Assembly: GCA_964363305.1 (NCBI GenBank)
Contig: CAYIHX010000090.1
Span: 1-6,084, forward strand
Direction of reading: 5' to 3'
From: CAYIHX01 sp964363305
GTDB taxonomy: Bacteria > Bdellovibrionota > UBA1018
Length of the DNA stretch: 6,084 nucleotides
Shown here: piece after piece, positions 1 to 5,549 of the stretch
Layout of the letters: the number at the start of each line of letters is the position of its first letter
How positions within the stretch are numbered: position 1 is the first letter of the stretch
Notes under the pieces: model-generated
Seen by the model: the letters and a program-made list of their open reading frames with translations, nothing else
What the model was told of the DNA's origin: nothing
Database searches by the model: none
Position numbers and translations under genes: made by a program

Positions 1-26
1 CCCCAAGTCCCTCTATCTTTCCAGGC

Positions 27-419
27 ATGATGAAACTCCAAAAGACGACTCCTATTCTTTGCGTCGAATCGATCGAGGCCGTGCTTCCGTTTTGGACCCA
101 TACCCTCGGCTTCGAAAAAATTGCGGAGGTGCCCCATGGAGCCGGCCTCGGATTCGTCATCCTTCATCGCGACACGAATGAGGTGATGCTGCAGACACAT
201 GCGAGCATAGCCGCCGACATCCCTGCGGTCGCTAAAGTTTTGCCGACCGGAGCCACGCTGCTCTATTCAGATGTGGAATCGATCGAGAAAGCGATCGAAG
301 CGCTAGCTGGCGCGGAAATCCTCGTTCCTCTTCGGACAACCTTCTACGGGGCCAAAGAAGTGTTCGTGCGGACACCCGACGGGCAAATTCTTGGCTTCGC
401 GGAACACACCTCGGGTTGA
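27..419 (+). CDS. VOC (glyoxalase/bleomycin-resistance fold) family protein
   Basis: A 130-residue protein the size of a single-chain vicinal-oxygen-chelate protein with two beta-alpha-beta-beta-beta halves. The first half opens with TPILCVESIEAVLPFW and THTLGFEKI, the usual 'P.l.v.d...a..FY...LGF' pattern. The second half ends with a TPDGQILGFAE-like strand (PDG at 117-119, E126), where family members place the last metal ligand or an equivalent acid. The usual first-strand histidine is absent (T8-P9-I10), so a classical glyoxalase I metal site is not evident and the substrate cannot be predicted. Cytoplasmic, with no signal peptide. The start is one of two adjacent ATG codons (27 or 30). 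CAGG just upstream is a weak ribosome site, and only 26 bases of upstream sequence are visible. The gene converges on the MetRS-like gene with a 10-base gap and no terminator between them. Family call firm, role unknown. Confidence 0.9.
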   Translation: MMKLQKTTPILCVESIEAVLPFWTHTLGFEKIAEVPHGAGLGFVILHRDTNEVMLQTHASIAADIPAVAKVLPTGATLLYSDVESIEKAIEALAGAEILVPLRTTFYGAKEVFVRTPDGQILGFAEHTSG

Positions 420-429
420 CCTCTCTCTT

Positions 430-2361
430 CTACTCCGCCGCACCGCCCGCAACCGCGGGAAAATAGCTCAGCTTCTCGCCGACCTCATGACCACCGGGAA
501 TGCCCGTACCGAGGTCATCCACTCGAAAAACCTCCTTCGGAAGGTTCAGGGACTGCCGCAATCGCTCCATGGTCTCGGGTACGAAAGGATACAGCATGAT
601 CATGAGATTCTTCAATACGTAGAAACATGAGAAGAGAGCATCGCTTCGGCTCTCGATCGGATGGCGAGCGTCGTGCGGCTTGAACTGCGTAAACAAGCTA
701 TTGATCTGCCGCGCGTAGTTCTCAATGGCGTAGAGGAGGGTTGAATACTCGGCCCTCTCCATCGCCTTGAAATAACGTTGCACGATGCGCGTAGTCTCCT
801 GCAGTACCTTTTCATTCAATTTACCGTCGGGCACCTTGCCGCCAAACTTCGAGTGACATGCGGAGATGGGCTTCTCGAGCGCTGCGTTCATCGGCCCGGC
901 AAGAAACCGATTCCGTTCTTCGAAGGTGGCAAAATCAAAACTCGAAGTTTTTTCAGGAAGGCTCAAAAGCGCCAAATAATAGCGGATCTGATCGGCCGTA
1001 TAGCCTTTCTCAGCAAGCATCTGATCGCCCGTGAAAAAATTTCCTTTCGACTTGCTCATCTTCTCGCCATCGACTTGAAGATGAAAGCAACCAAACACGT
1101 CCGTCAGCTGCGTCTCGCCAGCCACCGGCATCCGATAGGGATCTTTCTGCGAACCGAGCCAAAGCGCCCCCTGCATGAGCACGTAGAAATACACGTTGTC
1201 CTGACCGAGAAATTGATAGATCCGCGCATCTGGATCTTCCCAAAATTCTTTGTAACGAGCCGGGTCCTGCCCCTTCTTCTTCAGCGCAACCTGCGAAAAC
1301 GAAATCGGCGCAATGAGCGAGTCAGGCCAAACATAGAGGGTCTTGCCCTTCATGTCGGCGCCAAACTCCTCCGGCAACGGAATCCCCCAGGAGACGTCTC
1401 GCGTAATGGCGCGATGGGCCCACCCATCGACCAGCTCATGAAGAATCCCGGCCGCATCGAGTGGGGGGCGAGCGGTTTTCAGCGCCGCCTGATCCGCAAA
1501 CTGCAAAAAAACCTTCTTGCCGGCGGCATACCGACTCTTATGAGGCGGTAGCGCGGCCTTCAGCTCTTTGTACTGCGACTCGAAAGTATTATCAAAACGC
1601 AAGGCGGGTAGCACCGTATTGATCACCTCGCTGTACACGGCCGTCCTCCACTTGCCTTCCTTTGTTTGAATCCACTCGCGGAGAGGGTCACCCACCTTCC
1701 ACAGATCGAGCCACGCGTGAACCGTTTCTTTCAACACAGGAGCGGCATCGCTCAGCGCGCTTCGCGGGCTCAACAGCGCTGTCGGGAGGTACTGCGTGCC
1801 ACATTGCTCGCACTCATCGCTATACGCCTCGGTGTTGCCGCAGCTCGGACAAGTGCCGCGCACGAAACGATCCTGCAAAAAACGTTCGATCTTCGGATCA
1901 AACCACTGCTGCGTGGTCTTCTTCTCGATCATCCCGTTCCTGAAAAGACGGCGAAGAAAATCTTGCGCGACTTCCTTATGTATAGGGAAACAATCCGGCG
2001 ACGATGTGCCGGTATAGACATCCAGGCTGATCGAGAAGCTCGCAAGAGTCTCGCGCTGCTTTTCATGAATAGAATCGATGAATTCCCGAATCGGCTTCCC
2101 CGCCTGCATGGCTGAAAGCTCGCTGGTGGACCCATGATCATCGGTTCCGCAGACGTACAATACGCGGTCATCGCCGATCAGCATCCGAAGCCACCGAGCG
2201 TGGATGTCCCCCGGCACGTGCGCGCCCGCCAGATGACCGAGATGCAAGGGACCGTTCGCGTACGGCATGCCCGCCGTCACAACCGCCCGCTTGGGCCGAA
2301 AGATATTTTTCTTCAAAGATTCGAGAGTCGGCGGACCGTGCTCTGGGCGAGGTAAACTCAT
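430..2361 (-). CDS. metG: methionyl-tRNA synthetase family protein (class I aaRS), possibly divergent paralogue
   Basis: A 643-residue class I aminoacyl-tRNA synthetase; true MetRS charges tRNA-Met with methionine in the cytoplasm. Visible signatures are TAGMPYANGPLHLGH (HIGH box HLGH 40-43), CGTDDHG 71-77, a CxxC...CxxC zinc knuckle (C171, C174, C184, C187), ITRDVSWGIP 319-328, GEKMSKSKGN with KMSKS at 434-438, and a helical anticodon-binding region from about 475 to 600. The C-terminal EMAP/Trbp111 tRNA-binding domain of E. coli MetRS is absent. Length is kept up by about 60 extra residues near 255-310. Oddities: aligned by eye to E. coli, pocket residues A256, P257, Y260, I297 and H301 become S348, L349, P352, N389 and Y393, and anticodon-reading W461 becomes H563. 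Last gene of the minus-strand operon, 18 bases after the preceding stop, with TAGG 8 bases before the ATG as a weak ribosome site. Family membership is certain. Whether it is the housekeeping MetRS or a specialised paralogue is open. Confidence 0.93.
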   Translation of the reverse strand: MSLPRPEHGPPTLESLKKNIFRPKRAVVTAGMPYANGPLHLGHLAGAHVPGDIHARWLRMLIGDDRVLYVCGTDDHGSTSELSAMQAGKPIREFIDSIHEKQRETLASFSISLDVYTGTSSPDCFPIHKEVAQDFLRRLFRNGMIEKKTTQQWFDPKIERFLQDRFVRGTCPSCGNTEAYSDECEQCGTQYLPTALLSPRSALSDAAPVLKETVHAWLDLWKVGDPLREWIQTKEGKWRTAVYSEVINTVLPALRFDNTFESQYKELKAALPPHKSRYAAGKKVFLQFADQAALKTARPPLDAAGILHELVDGWAHRAITRDVSWGIPLPEEFGADMKGKTLYVWPDSLIAPISFSQVALKKKGQDPARYKEFWEDPDARIYQFLGQDNVYFYVLMQGALWLGSQKDPYRMPVAGETQLTDVFGCFHLQVDGEKMSKSKGNFFTGDQMLAEKGYTADQIRYYLALLSLPEKTSSFDFATFEERNRFLAGPMNAALEKPISACHSKFGGKVPDGKLNEKVLQETTRIVQRYFKAMERAEYSTLLYAIENYARQINSLFTQFKPHDARHPIESRSDALFSCFYVLKNLMIMLYPFVPETMERLRQSLNLPKEVFRVDDLGTGIPGGHEVGEKLSYFPAVAGGAAE

Positions 2362-2379
2362 GCCCTCAGCCTACAATAG

Positions 2380-2817
2380 TCATTCGACCGTGGTGAAGAT
2401 GAATTCTCCATGAACCTGCCAAGAGCCGAATTCGGTACCCGCACCCTCGAGTTCGAACCGATGGGGTCCATTCAGAGGAAGGAGCCGCCCATCGAAGGAG
2501 GGAAAGGTCACACGGTTCACGATTTCCGCCGACGCAGTTTGGAATCGGATTTCGACGCACCCCTTTTGGGCATTCCAGCTCAGCGTGAGAGGCTCCATGA
2601 CCTGCTGCCAACCCTGCCTCGGGAGGATCTGAAGATCCGCGCGATAGACGCACGCATCGCCCTCCAGGCGCCAGCCGCGCAGATGGCCTTGGCACGGGTT
2701 GCCCAGAGACTCTCCGGTCGCATGCATCGCTAGCGAGACGTGCAGATCGCTTGCCTTGGCCACCGCACCCGAAGTCAGAACGCTTCCTACCAGCAGAACC
2801 CAAACCATGTGCTTCAT
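2380..2817 (-). CDS. small exported protein of unknown function
   Basis: 145 residues, not recognised as any named family. The N-terminus (MKHMVWVLLVGSVLTSG then AVAKA) is a good Sec signal peptide, with cleavage likely after A22 (AKA|SD). The mature part of about 123 residues has no further membrane segment and looks rich in beta strands. Cysteines sit at C42, C56 and C87, an odd number, so at most one intramolecular disulfide can form with one thiol left over. It is the fourth of five genes in the operon, 43 bases after the barrel gene and 18 bases before the MetRS-like gene, so it probably acts in the periplasm with the upstream exported proteins. The ATG at 2817 is preceded by AGGGTGAG with 9 bases of spacing. 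A second in-frame ATG three codons later (M4) would still leave a signal peptide. An overlapping minus-strand frame of equal length (2366-2803) lacks a signal peptide and was dismissed. Confidence 0.8.
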   Translation of the reverse strand: MKHMVWVLLVGSVLTSGAVAKASDLHVSLAMHATGESLGNPCQGHLRGWRLEGDACVYRADLQILPRQGWQQVMEPLTLSWNAQKGCVEIRFQTASAEIVNRVTFPSFDGRLLPLNGPHRFELEGAGTEFGSWQVHGEFIFTTVE

Positions 2818-2824
2818 GGAAGGG

Positions 2825-2846
2825 GTCTCACCCTACTCCGGGAGAC
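2825..2846 (-). other. small hairpin over the ribosome site of the small exported protein
   Basis: In the 43-base gap between the barrel and the small exported protein, GTCTC (2846-2842) and GAGAC (2829-2825) can pair, extended by two more C-G pairs past a bulged T, with a loop of about 7 bases. The 3' arm includes part of the AGGGTGAG ribosome site. No T-tract follows, so it is not an intrinsic terminator. It could dampen translation of the downstream gene, but the stem is short. Confidence 0.3.
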
Positions 2847-2860
2847 TTGTCCACCTCCAT

Positions 2861-3787
2861 TTAAAGATTCCAGCGCTTCATCACTGAAAGGGCCAGAGCG
2901 CGGTTGAGACTGACATTCTGAACCGGCCCCAGCAGAGTCTGATCGGAGTAAACTCCGGCCACTGACCATTCGTCCGAGATCAAGTAGCTGGTCTGAAAAG
3001 ACAGGTTCCACACCAGCTGATCACTCCCCTGTGATCGAATCGCACCCTCCACTCGGATTCCCTGCTCCCACTGCGGCGCCAACGCAACCCCCAGACGGAG
3101 GGACTCACCCCATGGGCTGTATCCGGCCCCGAGCCCAATGGACCCCCCAAAGCCCGGCCGGAGGTACATCTCGGTGTCGTCCAAATCCGTCGCCGTGCGC
3201 CCCAGGGAGCGATGAAGCTCGACCGTCAGCAAAAAATCCCAGTTTCCCAGCGTCTTCAAAAACGCGGAGCCCAACCCCAGGCTGAAAAATCCCCGACCAC
3301 GCGCATCCAGTTGGAGCGGCGATCGTGAGTCGTAAGTGGAAGAGCCGGTCGGCAAGGTTGTCTGAAGAAACAAAAAGCCCTTGGGTCGCCAAGAAGAATA
3401 GTCCCACTCAGGGAGCACCTCGTATGCCGCATTCACCGTGACATCGCCGAAGCCAAACGCCTCCGAGCCCGTGCCATTGACCGAGCGCGCCCGGCGCACG
3501 AGAGGGATCCCGCCTCCGAACTGAACTCGATCAAAAACGCGGTAGGCCCCCTCAAGGCGGAACGTATTGGAACGTTCGTCATCTCCGGCTGCGCGAAAAA
3601 CTGGAATACCTACCGAAGGAGCATCCCCTACGACGATGCCCTGGGAGTAGGTGGACTGAAGTTGAGCCCGATCATCCCCAGTGATCATCGCGGGCAAAGC
3701 CGCGCTGCCGCCACAGCAAGGGGCCGCCAGCGCACTCGTCACTCGAAAGACCACGGCACCCAAAATGAGGAAGGCACGAGTATTCAA
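2861..3787 (-). CDS. predicted outer-membrane beta-barrel protein with N-terminal CCGG motif
   Basis: 308 residues. The signal peptide (MNTRAFLILGAVVFRVTSALAA) is likely cut after A21 or A22, leaving a mature N-terminus of about APCCGGSAALPAMITGDD with vicinal cysteines C24-C25. The rest is a run of alternating polar and aromatic/hydrophobic strands with short turns (for example FRLEGAYRVFDRVQFGGGIPL, split by glycines, and LRLGVALAPQW), ending in ALALSVMKRWNL, a terminal strand resembling an outer-membrane barrel with W at the third-last position. The likely role is an outer-membrane channel or a 'transporter'-type barrel; substrate unknown. The start codon is TTG: the next ATG (M34) would remove the signal peptide, and TAGG lies 7 bases upstream inside the stop of the preceding gene, which implies translational coupling. 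It lies 8 bases after the FixH-like lipoprotein gene. The vicinal cysteines suggest metal or thiol chemistry, by inference only. Confidence 0.82.
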   Translation of the reverse strand: MNTRAFLILGAVVFRVTSALAAPCCGGSAALPAMITGDDRAQLQSTYSQGIVVGDAPSVGIPVFRAAGDDERSNTFRLEGAYRVFDRVQFGGGIPLVRRARSVNGTGSEAFGFGDVTVNAAYEVLPEWDYSSWRPKGFLFLQTTLPTGSSTYDSRSPLQLDARGRGFFSLGLGSAFLKTLGNWDFLLTVELHRSLGRTATDLDDTEMYLRPGFGGSIGLGAGYSPWGESLRLGVALAPQWEQGIRVEGAIRSQGSDQLVWNLSFQTSYLISDEWSVAGVYSDQTLLGPVQNVSLNRALALSVMKRWNL

Positions 3788-3793
3788 GCCAAG

Positions 3794-3798
3794 ACCTA
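3794..3798 (-). promoter_or_regulatory. ribosome binding site embedded in the upstream stop, deciding the TTG start of the barrel gene
   Basis: TAGGT on the minus strand contains the TAG stop of the FixH-like gene, and its AGG lies 7 bases before the TTG at 3787. A weak site and a weak start codon suggest that the barrel is translated mainly by ribosomes that have just finished the lipoprotein. Confidence 0.5.
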
Positions 3799-4308
3799 GA
3801 TGTCGATCGGGAGAATGACTTCTTCAACCACGCGCGAACCCTCTTTCAGCTGAACGTGAATCTCCCACGCTCCGGGCATGACGAAATAGACTCCGGTAGC
3901 GGTAAACTCCCCTGCCCTGGGCTGCCCGTGCTGATCGAGGAGACGAGAGACCTTCACTGGCGATGAACCATGCCCCATCGAGGGCATCCACAGCTTCACG
4001 GACACGGTGAGCGCCGGATCCACAAACGGACCCGTTGCCGTACCGCCGTCCAGGCTCCAAAACCGAAGCTCGAAATCCCCGGTCTCATCGCCCGAGGGCT
4101 GCTTCACCCAATTCAATTGCGCGCAAAGCCGGGTCTGCGAAAAAGAGAGAGGACAGGCCACGTCAGCCGGTGATCGAGCAGCTCCCGGATCACCATCACC
4201 CGCAACAGCCAAAACAGCGGTCGAATGATTGAAGAGCGGAGAATATCCGCACGCGACCAAACTCCAAGTCAGCAGCAACCCTATGAAAACAATCGTCCAA
4301 ACTTTCAT
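3796..4308 (-). CDS. FixH/YtkA-like lipoprotein
   Basis: 170 residues. The signal peptide MKVWTIVFIGLLLTW is followed by the lipobox L17-V18-A19-C20, so the product should be a lipid-anchored envelope protein. G21-Y22 follows the cysteine, with no Asp at +2, which is compatible with sorting to the outer membrane. After a low-complexity linker comes a conserved-looking cysteine pair (C52 and C62). A FixH/YtkA-type immunoglobulin-like domain follows: LTVSVKLWMPSMGHGSSPVKV at 100-120, then GVYFVMPGAWEIHV at 139-152. The MPxMGHG segment is the family hallmark. FixH/CcoH proteins are linked to copper-oxidase maturation, but many FixH-like lipoproteins have no assigned role. The ATG has an ideal AAGGAG ribosome site 6 bases upstream, overlapping the stop of the redoxin gene. 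Second gene of the operon, with the barrel gene 8 bases downstream. Family call is good; a copper link is inference. Confidence 0.85.
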   Translation of the reverse strand: MKVWTIVFIGLLLTWSLVACGYSPLFNHSTAVLAVAGDGDPGAARSPADVACPLSFSQTRLCAQLNWVKQPSGDETGDFELRFWSLDGGTATGPFVDPALTVSVKLWMPSMGHGSSPVKVSRLLDQHGQPRAGEFTATGVYFVMPGAWEIHVQLKEGSRVVEEVILPIDI

Positions 4309-4314
4309 TCAACA

Positions 4315-4320
4315 CTCCTT
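4315..4320 (-). promoter_or_regulatory. strong ribosome binding site of the FixH-like lipoprotein gene
   Basis: AAGGAG lies 6 bases before the ATG at 4308. Its first base is the last base of the TGA stop of the redoxin gene, so ribosomes finishing the redoxin would sit on the site; translational coupling is likely. Confidence 0.75.
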
Positions 4321-4907
4321 CAAGAGCTTCTCTTAATGACGCAACCGAGAGCCCTGACTCGGTTCGGATCGGGCTTGCGGCCACCCAAAATTGAAATCAT
4401 CGCATTCTTCAAATGAGGAATCTTCGCCTCCGCGGCGACGTGGCTGTCGTCCACCCCGCCCTGAAACAGGACCTCGCCCGCAGGGGAAATCACGAAGGCG
4501 TGAGGCGTCTTCAAAGCACCGAAGGCGTTCGCCAGAGCCGCTTCCCGATCTTCAATCACAGGAAACGGAAAAGCCGACTCGGTGAAATGCGCTCGGGTCA
4601 GGTCGGGCGACTCATCGCTATTCGAATGAATCCCGACGAACGCAAAGCCCTTCGGCGAAAACTCCTGATGGAGACTCTTGAGCGCGAGTTCATGACTGGC
4701 CGAACACGGGCACTTCGCCGAAACGAAAACCACAACCGTCGCCTGCGTCGCACTCTTGAAGGACAGGCTAGCACCGATGCCCGCGACGACGTCCGCGCCC
4801 TGCACGCTGACCGGAATCCCGTTCGCGAAAGAGGGCTGCACAATCCCCAGCCGTGCGATCAAAAGAACCGTGAAAGCGATTTTAAAAAGTTCTCGCGCGT
4901 GGACCAC
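4320..4907 (-). CDS. exported thioredoxin-fold redoxin (AhpC/TSA-like) with CPC and C-terminal GC motif
   Basis: 195 residues from a GTG start at 4907. The N-terminus (HARELFKIAFTVLLIARLG...QPSFA) is a plausible signal peptide cut after A28, so the protein acts in the periplasm or anchored to its membrane. The thioredoxin-fold body shows VVVFVSAKCPCSASHELAL (C66, C68), FVGIHSNSDE, PFPVIEDREAALANAFGAL, the cis-proline K133-T134-P135, FVISPAGEVLFQGGVDD and the closing ALGCVIK (C189). This is the redoxin subgroup in which a C-terminal GC.IK cysteine may partner the first active-site cysteine. The expected role is a thiol-disulfide exchange enzyme or peroxidase-like protein; substrate unknown. 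GTG was chosen because AAGG with 7 bases of spacing precedes it and the signal peptide then starts correctly. A TTG or ATG at 4976/4973 would add 22-23 residues ahead of the signal sequence. First gene of the minus-strand operon, 11 bases before the FixH-like gene. Confidence 0.85.
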   Translation of the reverse strand: MVHARELFKIAFTVLLIARLGIVQPSFANGIPVSVQGADVVAGIGASLSFKSATQATVVVFVSAKCPCSASHELALKSLHQEFSPKGFAFVGIHSNSDESPDLTRAHFTESAFPFPVIEDREAALANAFGALKTPHAFVISPAGEVLFQGGVDDSHVAAEAKIPHLKNAMISILGGRKPDPNRVRALGCVIKRSS

Positions 4908-4911
4908 CGAA

Positions 4912-4918
4912 CCCCCTT
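4912..4918 (-). promoter_or_regulatory. ribosome binding site deciding the GTG start of the redoxin gene
   Basis: AAGGGGG on the minus strand ends 4 bases before the GTG at 4907; measured from AAGG the spacing is 7 bases. It supports GTG over the TTG/ATG pair 66-69 bases upstream, which has only a GGTGG-like match. Confidence 0.6.
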
Positions 4919-4988
4919 GGAACCATTCTATCGACGGGAATAAGCGACCGTTACACCCAAAAAGACAATGCATCAAGGACCACCGCCC

Positions 4989-5016
4989 GAGGCATCCTAC
5001 CCATCCGGCTTGCCTC
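4989..5016. repeat. 6-bp perfect inverted repeat, possible operator
   Basis: GAGGCA (4989-4994) and TGCCTC (5011-5016) form a perfect inverted repeat with a 16-base spacer, so the arm centres are 22 bases apart, about two helical turns. The right arm overlaps a possible plus-strand -35 (TTGCCT). The spacing would suit a dimeric regulator better than an RNA hairpin. Six-base repeats also arise by chance in a region this size, so this is a candidate only. Confidence 0.25.
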
Positions 5017-5045
5017 CGTGACGCAACTTCAATAACCTTGCAACC

Positions 5046-5534
5046 ATGGAACTAAAAACGACGTTCTGGATGGCCTTAGCCTTGTTCGGGAGCGCGCTCG
5101 GCGGATGTGGAGGAAGCGCCCCGGTGACTGCCGCCGCAGCCCCCTTGACGATGGAACAACTCCGGGGGACCTGGTCGGTCGAGGGCGAATGCATCAACGA
5201 CGGTGGGATACTCAAGGCGCGGACGATTCGATTTACCGCCGATGGCTATTCCTACAATGGCACTCGCTGGTTCGCCTTGACGGATACCTCGTGCGTGGGC
5301 ACGGCTGGCTACGAAACCCATGGAGATGCCCGCGCGGCCTACACCCTCGGTTCAATCTCGAGCGGGAACACCGAAGGTACCGAGCTCAACCTCCCGGGCG
5401 CGCCGCTCTATACCCTGGTGAAGCTCACGGCCGAAGGTCGGCTTCAGGTCGGCGACAACACCGGTGCCCTCAACGGATCGACGACTGAGAAGCGACCGAC
5501 CACTTTCGCGACGACGAAATACGTCAGAGACTAA
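5046..5534 (+). CDS. small lipoprotein, lipocalin-like 'GTW' family, function unknown
   Basis: 162 residues. The signal peptide MELKTTFWMALALFGSA ends in the lipobox L18-G19-G20-C21, followed by a Gly/Ala/Pro-rich linker. The mature domain begins LRGTWSVEGEC (GTW 41-43, C49), then IRFTADGYSYNG and FALTDTSC (C83), then alternating strands to the end. This pattern of 'L.GtW...C, tFt.dg, ...y.D..C' recurs in small lipocalin-like lipoproteins of predatory and other Gram-negative bacteria, and C49-C83 could form a disulfide. No catalytic residues are evident; ligand or structural binding is only a guess. G22 at +2 gives no inner-membrane retention signal. It is divergent from the redoxin operon across 138 bases and convergent with the next gene (15-base gap). 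No Shine-Dalgarno sequence is visible before the ATG, so initiation may be weak or near-leaderless. Confidence 0.78.
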   Translation: MELKTTFWMALALFGSALGGCGGSAPVTAAAAPLTMEQLRGTWSVEGECINDGGILKARTIRFTADGYSYNGTRWFALTDTSCVGTAGYETHGDARAAYTLGSISSGNTEGTELNLPGAPLYTLVKLTAEGRLQVGDNTGALNGSTTEKRPTTFATTKYVRD

Positions 5535-5549
5535 AACGGCAAGACTCCT

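Larger units (their letters stand above)
4908..5045. promoter_or_regulatory. divergent intergenic region carrying the operon and lipoprotein promoters (location only)
   Basis: This 138-base stretch is the only gap longer than 43 bases and separates two divergent genes, so the promoter of the five-gene minus-strand operon and that of the plus-strand lipoprotein should lie here. I could not assign either with confidence. On the minus strand, TTGATG (4976-4971) and TGTAAC (4955-4950) are 15 bases apart, and TAGAAT (4930-4925) lacks a good -35. On the plus strand, TTGCCT (5010-5015) and AATAAC (5031-5036) are 15 bases apart and would start the transcript within a few bases of the ATG. All are suboptimal matches to a sigma-70 consensus. 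Confidence 0.45.

Noticed and set aside
446..459. CCCGC-AACC-GCGGG hairpin near the convergent gene ends, as a terminator
   Set aside because: The stem is perfect but only 5 bp, and it is followed on the plus strand by A's and on the minus strand by GC-rich sequence, so no T-tract supports intrinsic termination in either direction.
778..1551. 257-codon plus-strand open frame antisense to the MetRS-like gene
   Set aside because: It lies entirely inside a well-supported gene, its product is Arg/Leu/His-rich without recognisable motifs, and it reflects the composition of the opposite strand.
2366..2803. 145-codon minus-strand frame overlapping the small exported protein gene
   Set aside because: Its product is Arg/Gly/Ser-rich and lacks a signal peptide. 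The frame at 2380-2817 has a textbook signal peptide and better operon spacing.
4925..4930. Minus-strand TAGAAT as the -10 box of the operon promoter
   Set aside because: It matches the consensus at five of six positions, but no -35 lies at 16-18 bases, and transcription would start within the redoxin ribosome site.
4908..4976. Upstream TTG/ATG start for the redoxin at 4976/4973
   Set aside because: It would place 22-23 residues ahead of the signal peptide and lacks a good ribosome site, whereas the GTG at 4907 has one at proper distance.
5535..5549. Terminator between the two convergent genes at the right
   Set aside because: The 15-base gap and its flanks hold no stem of more than 3-4 bp followed by a T-tract.
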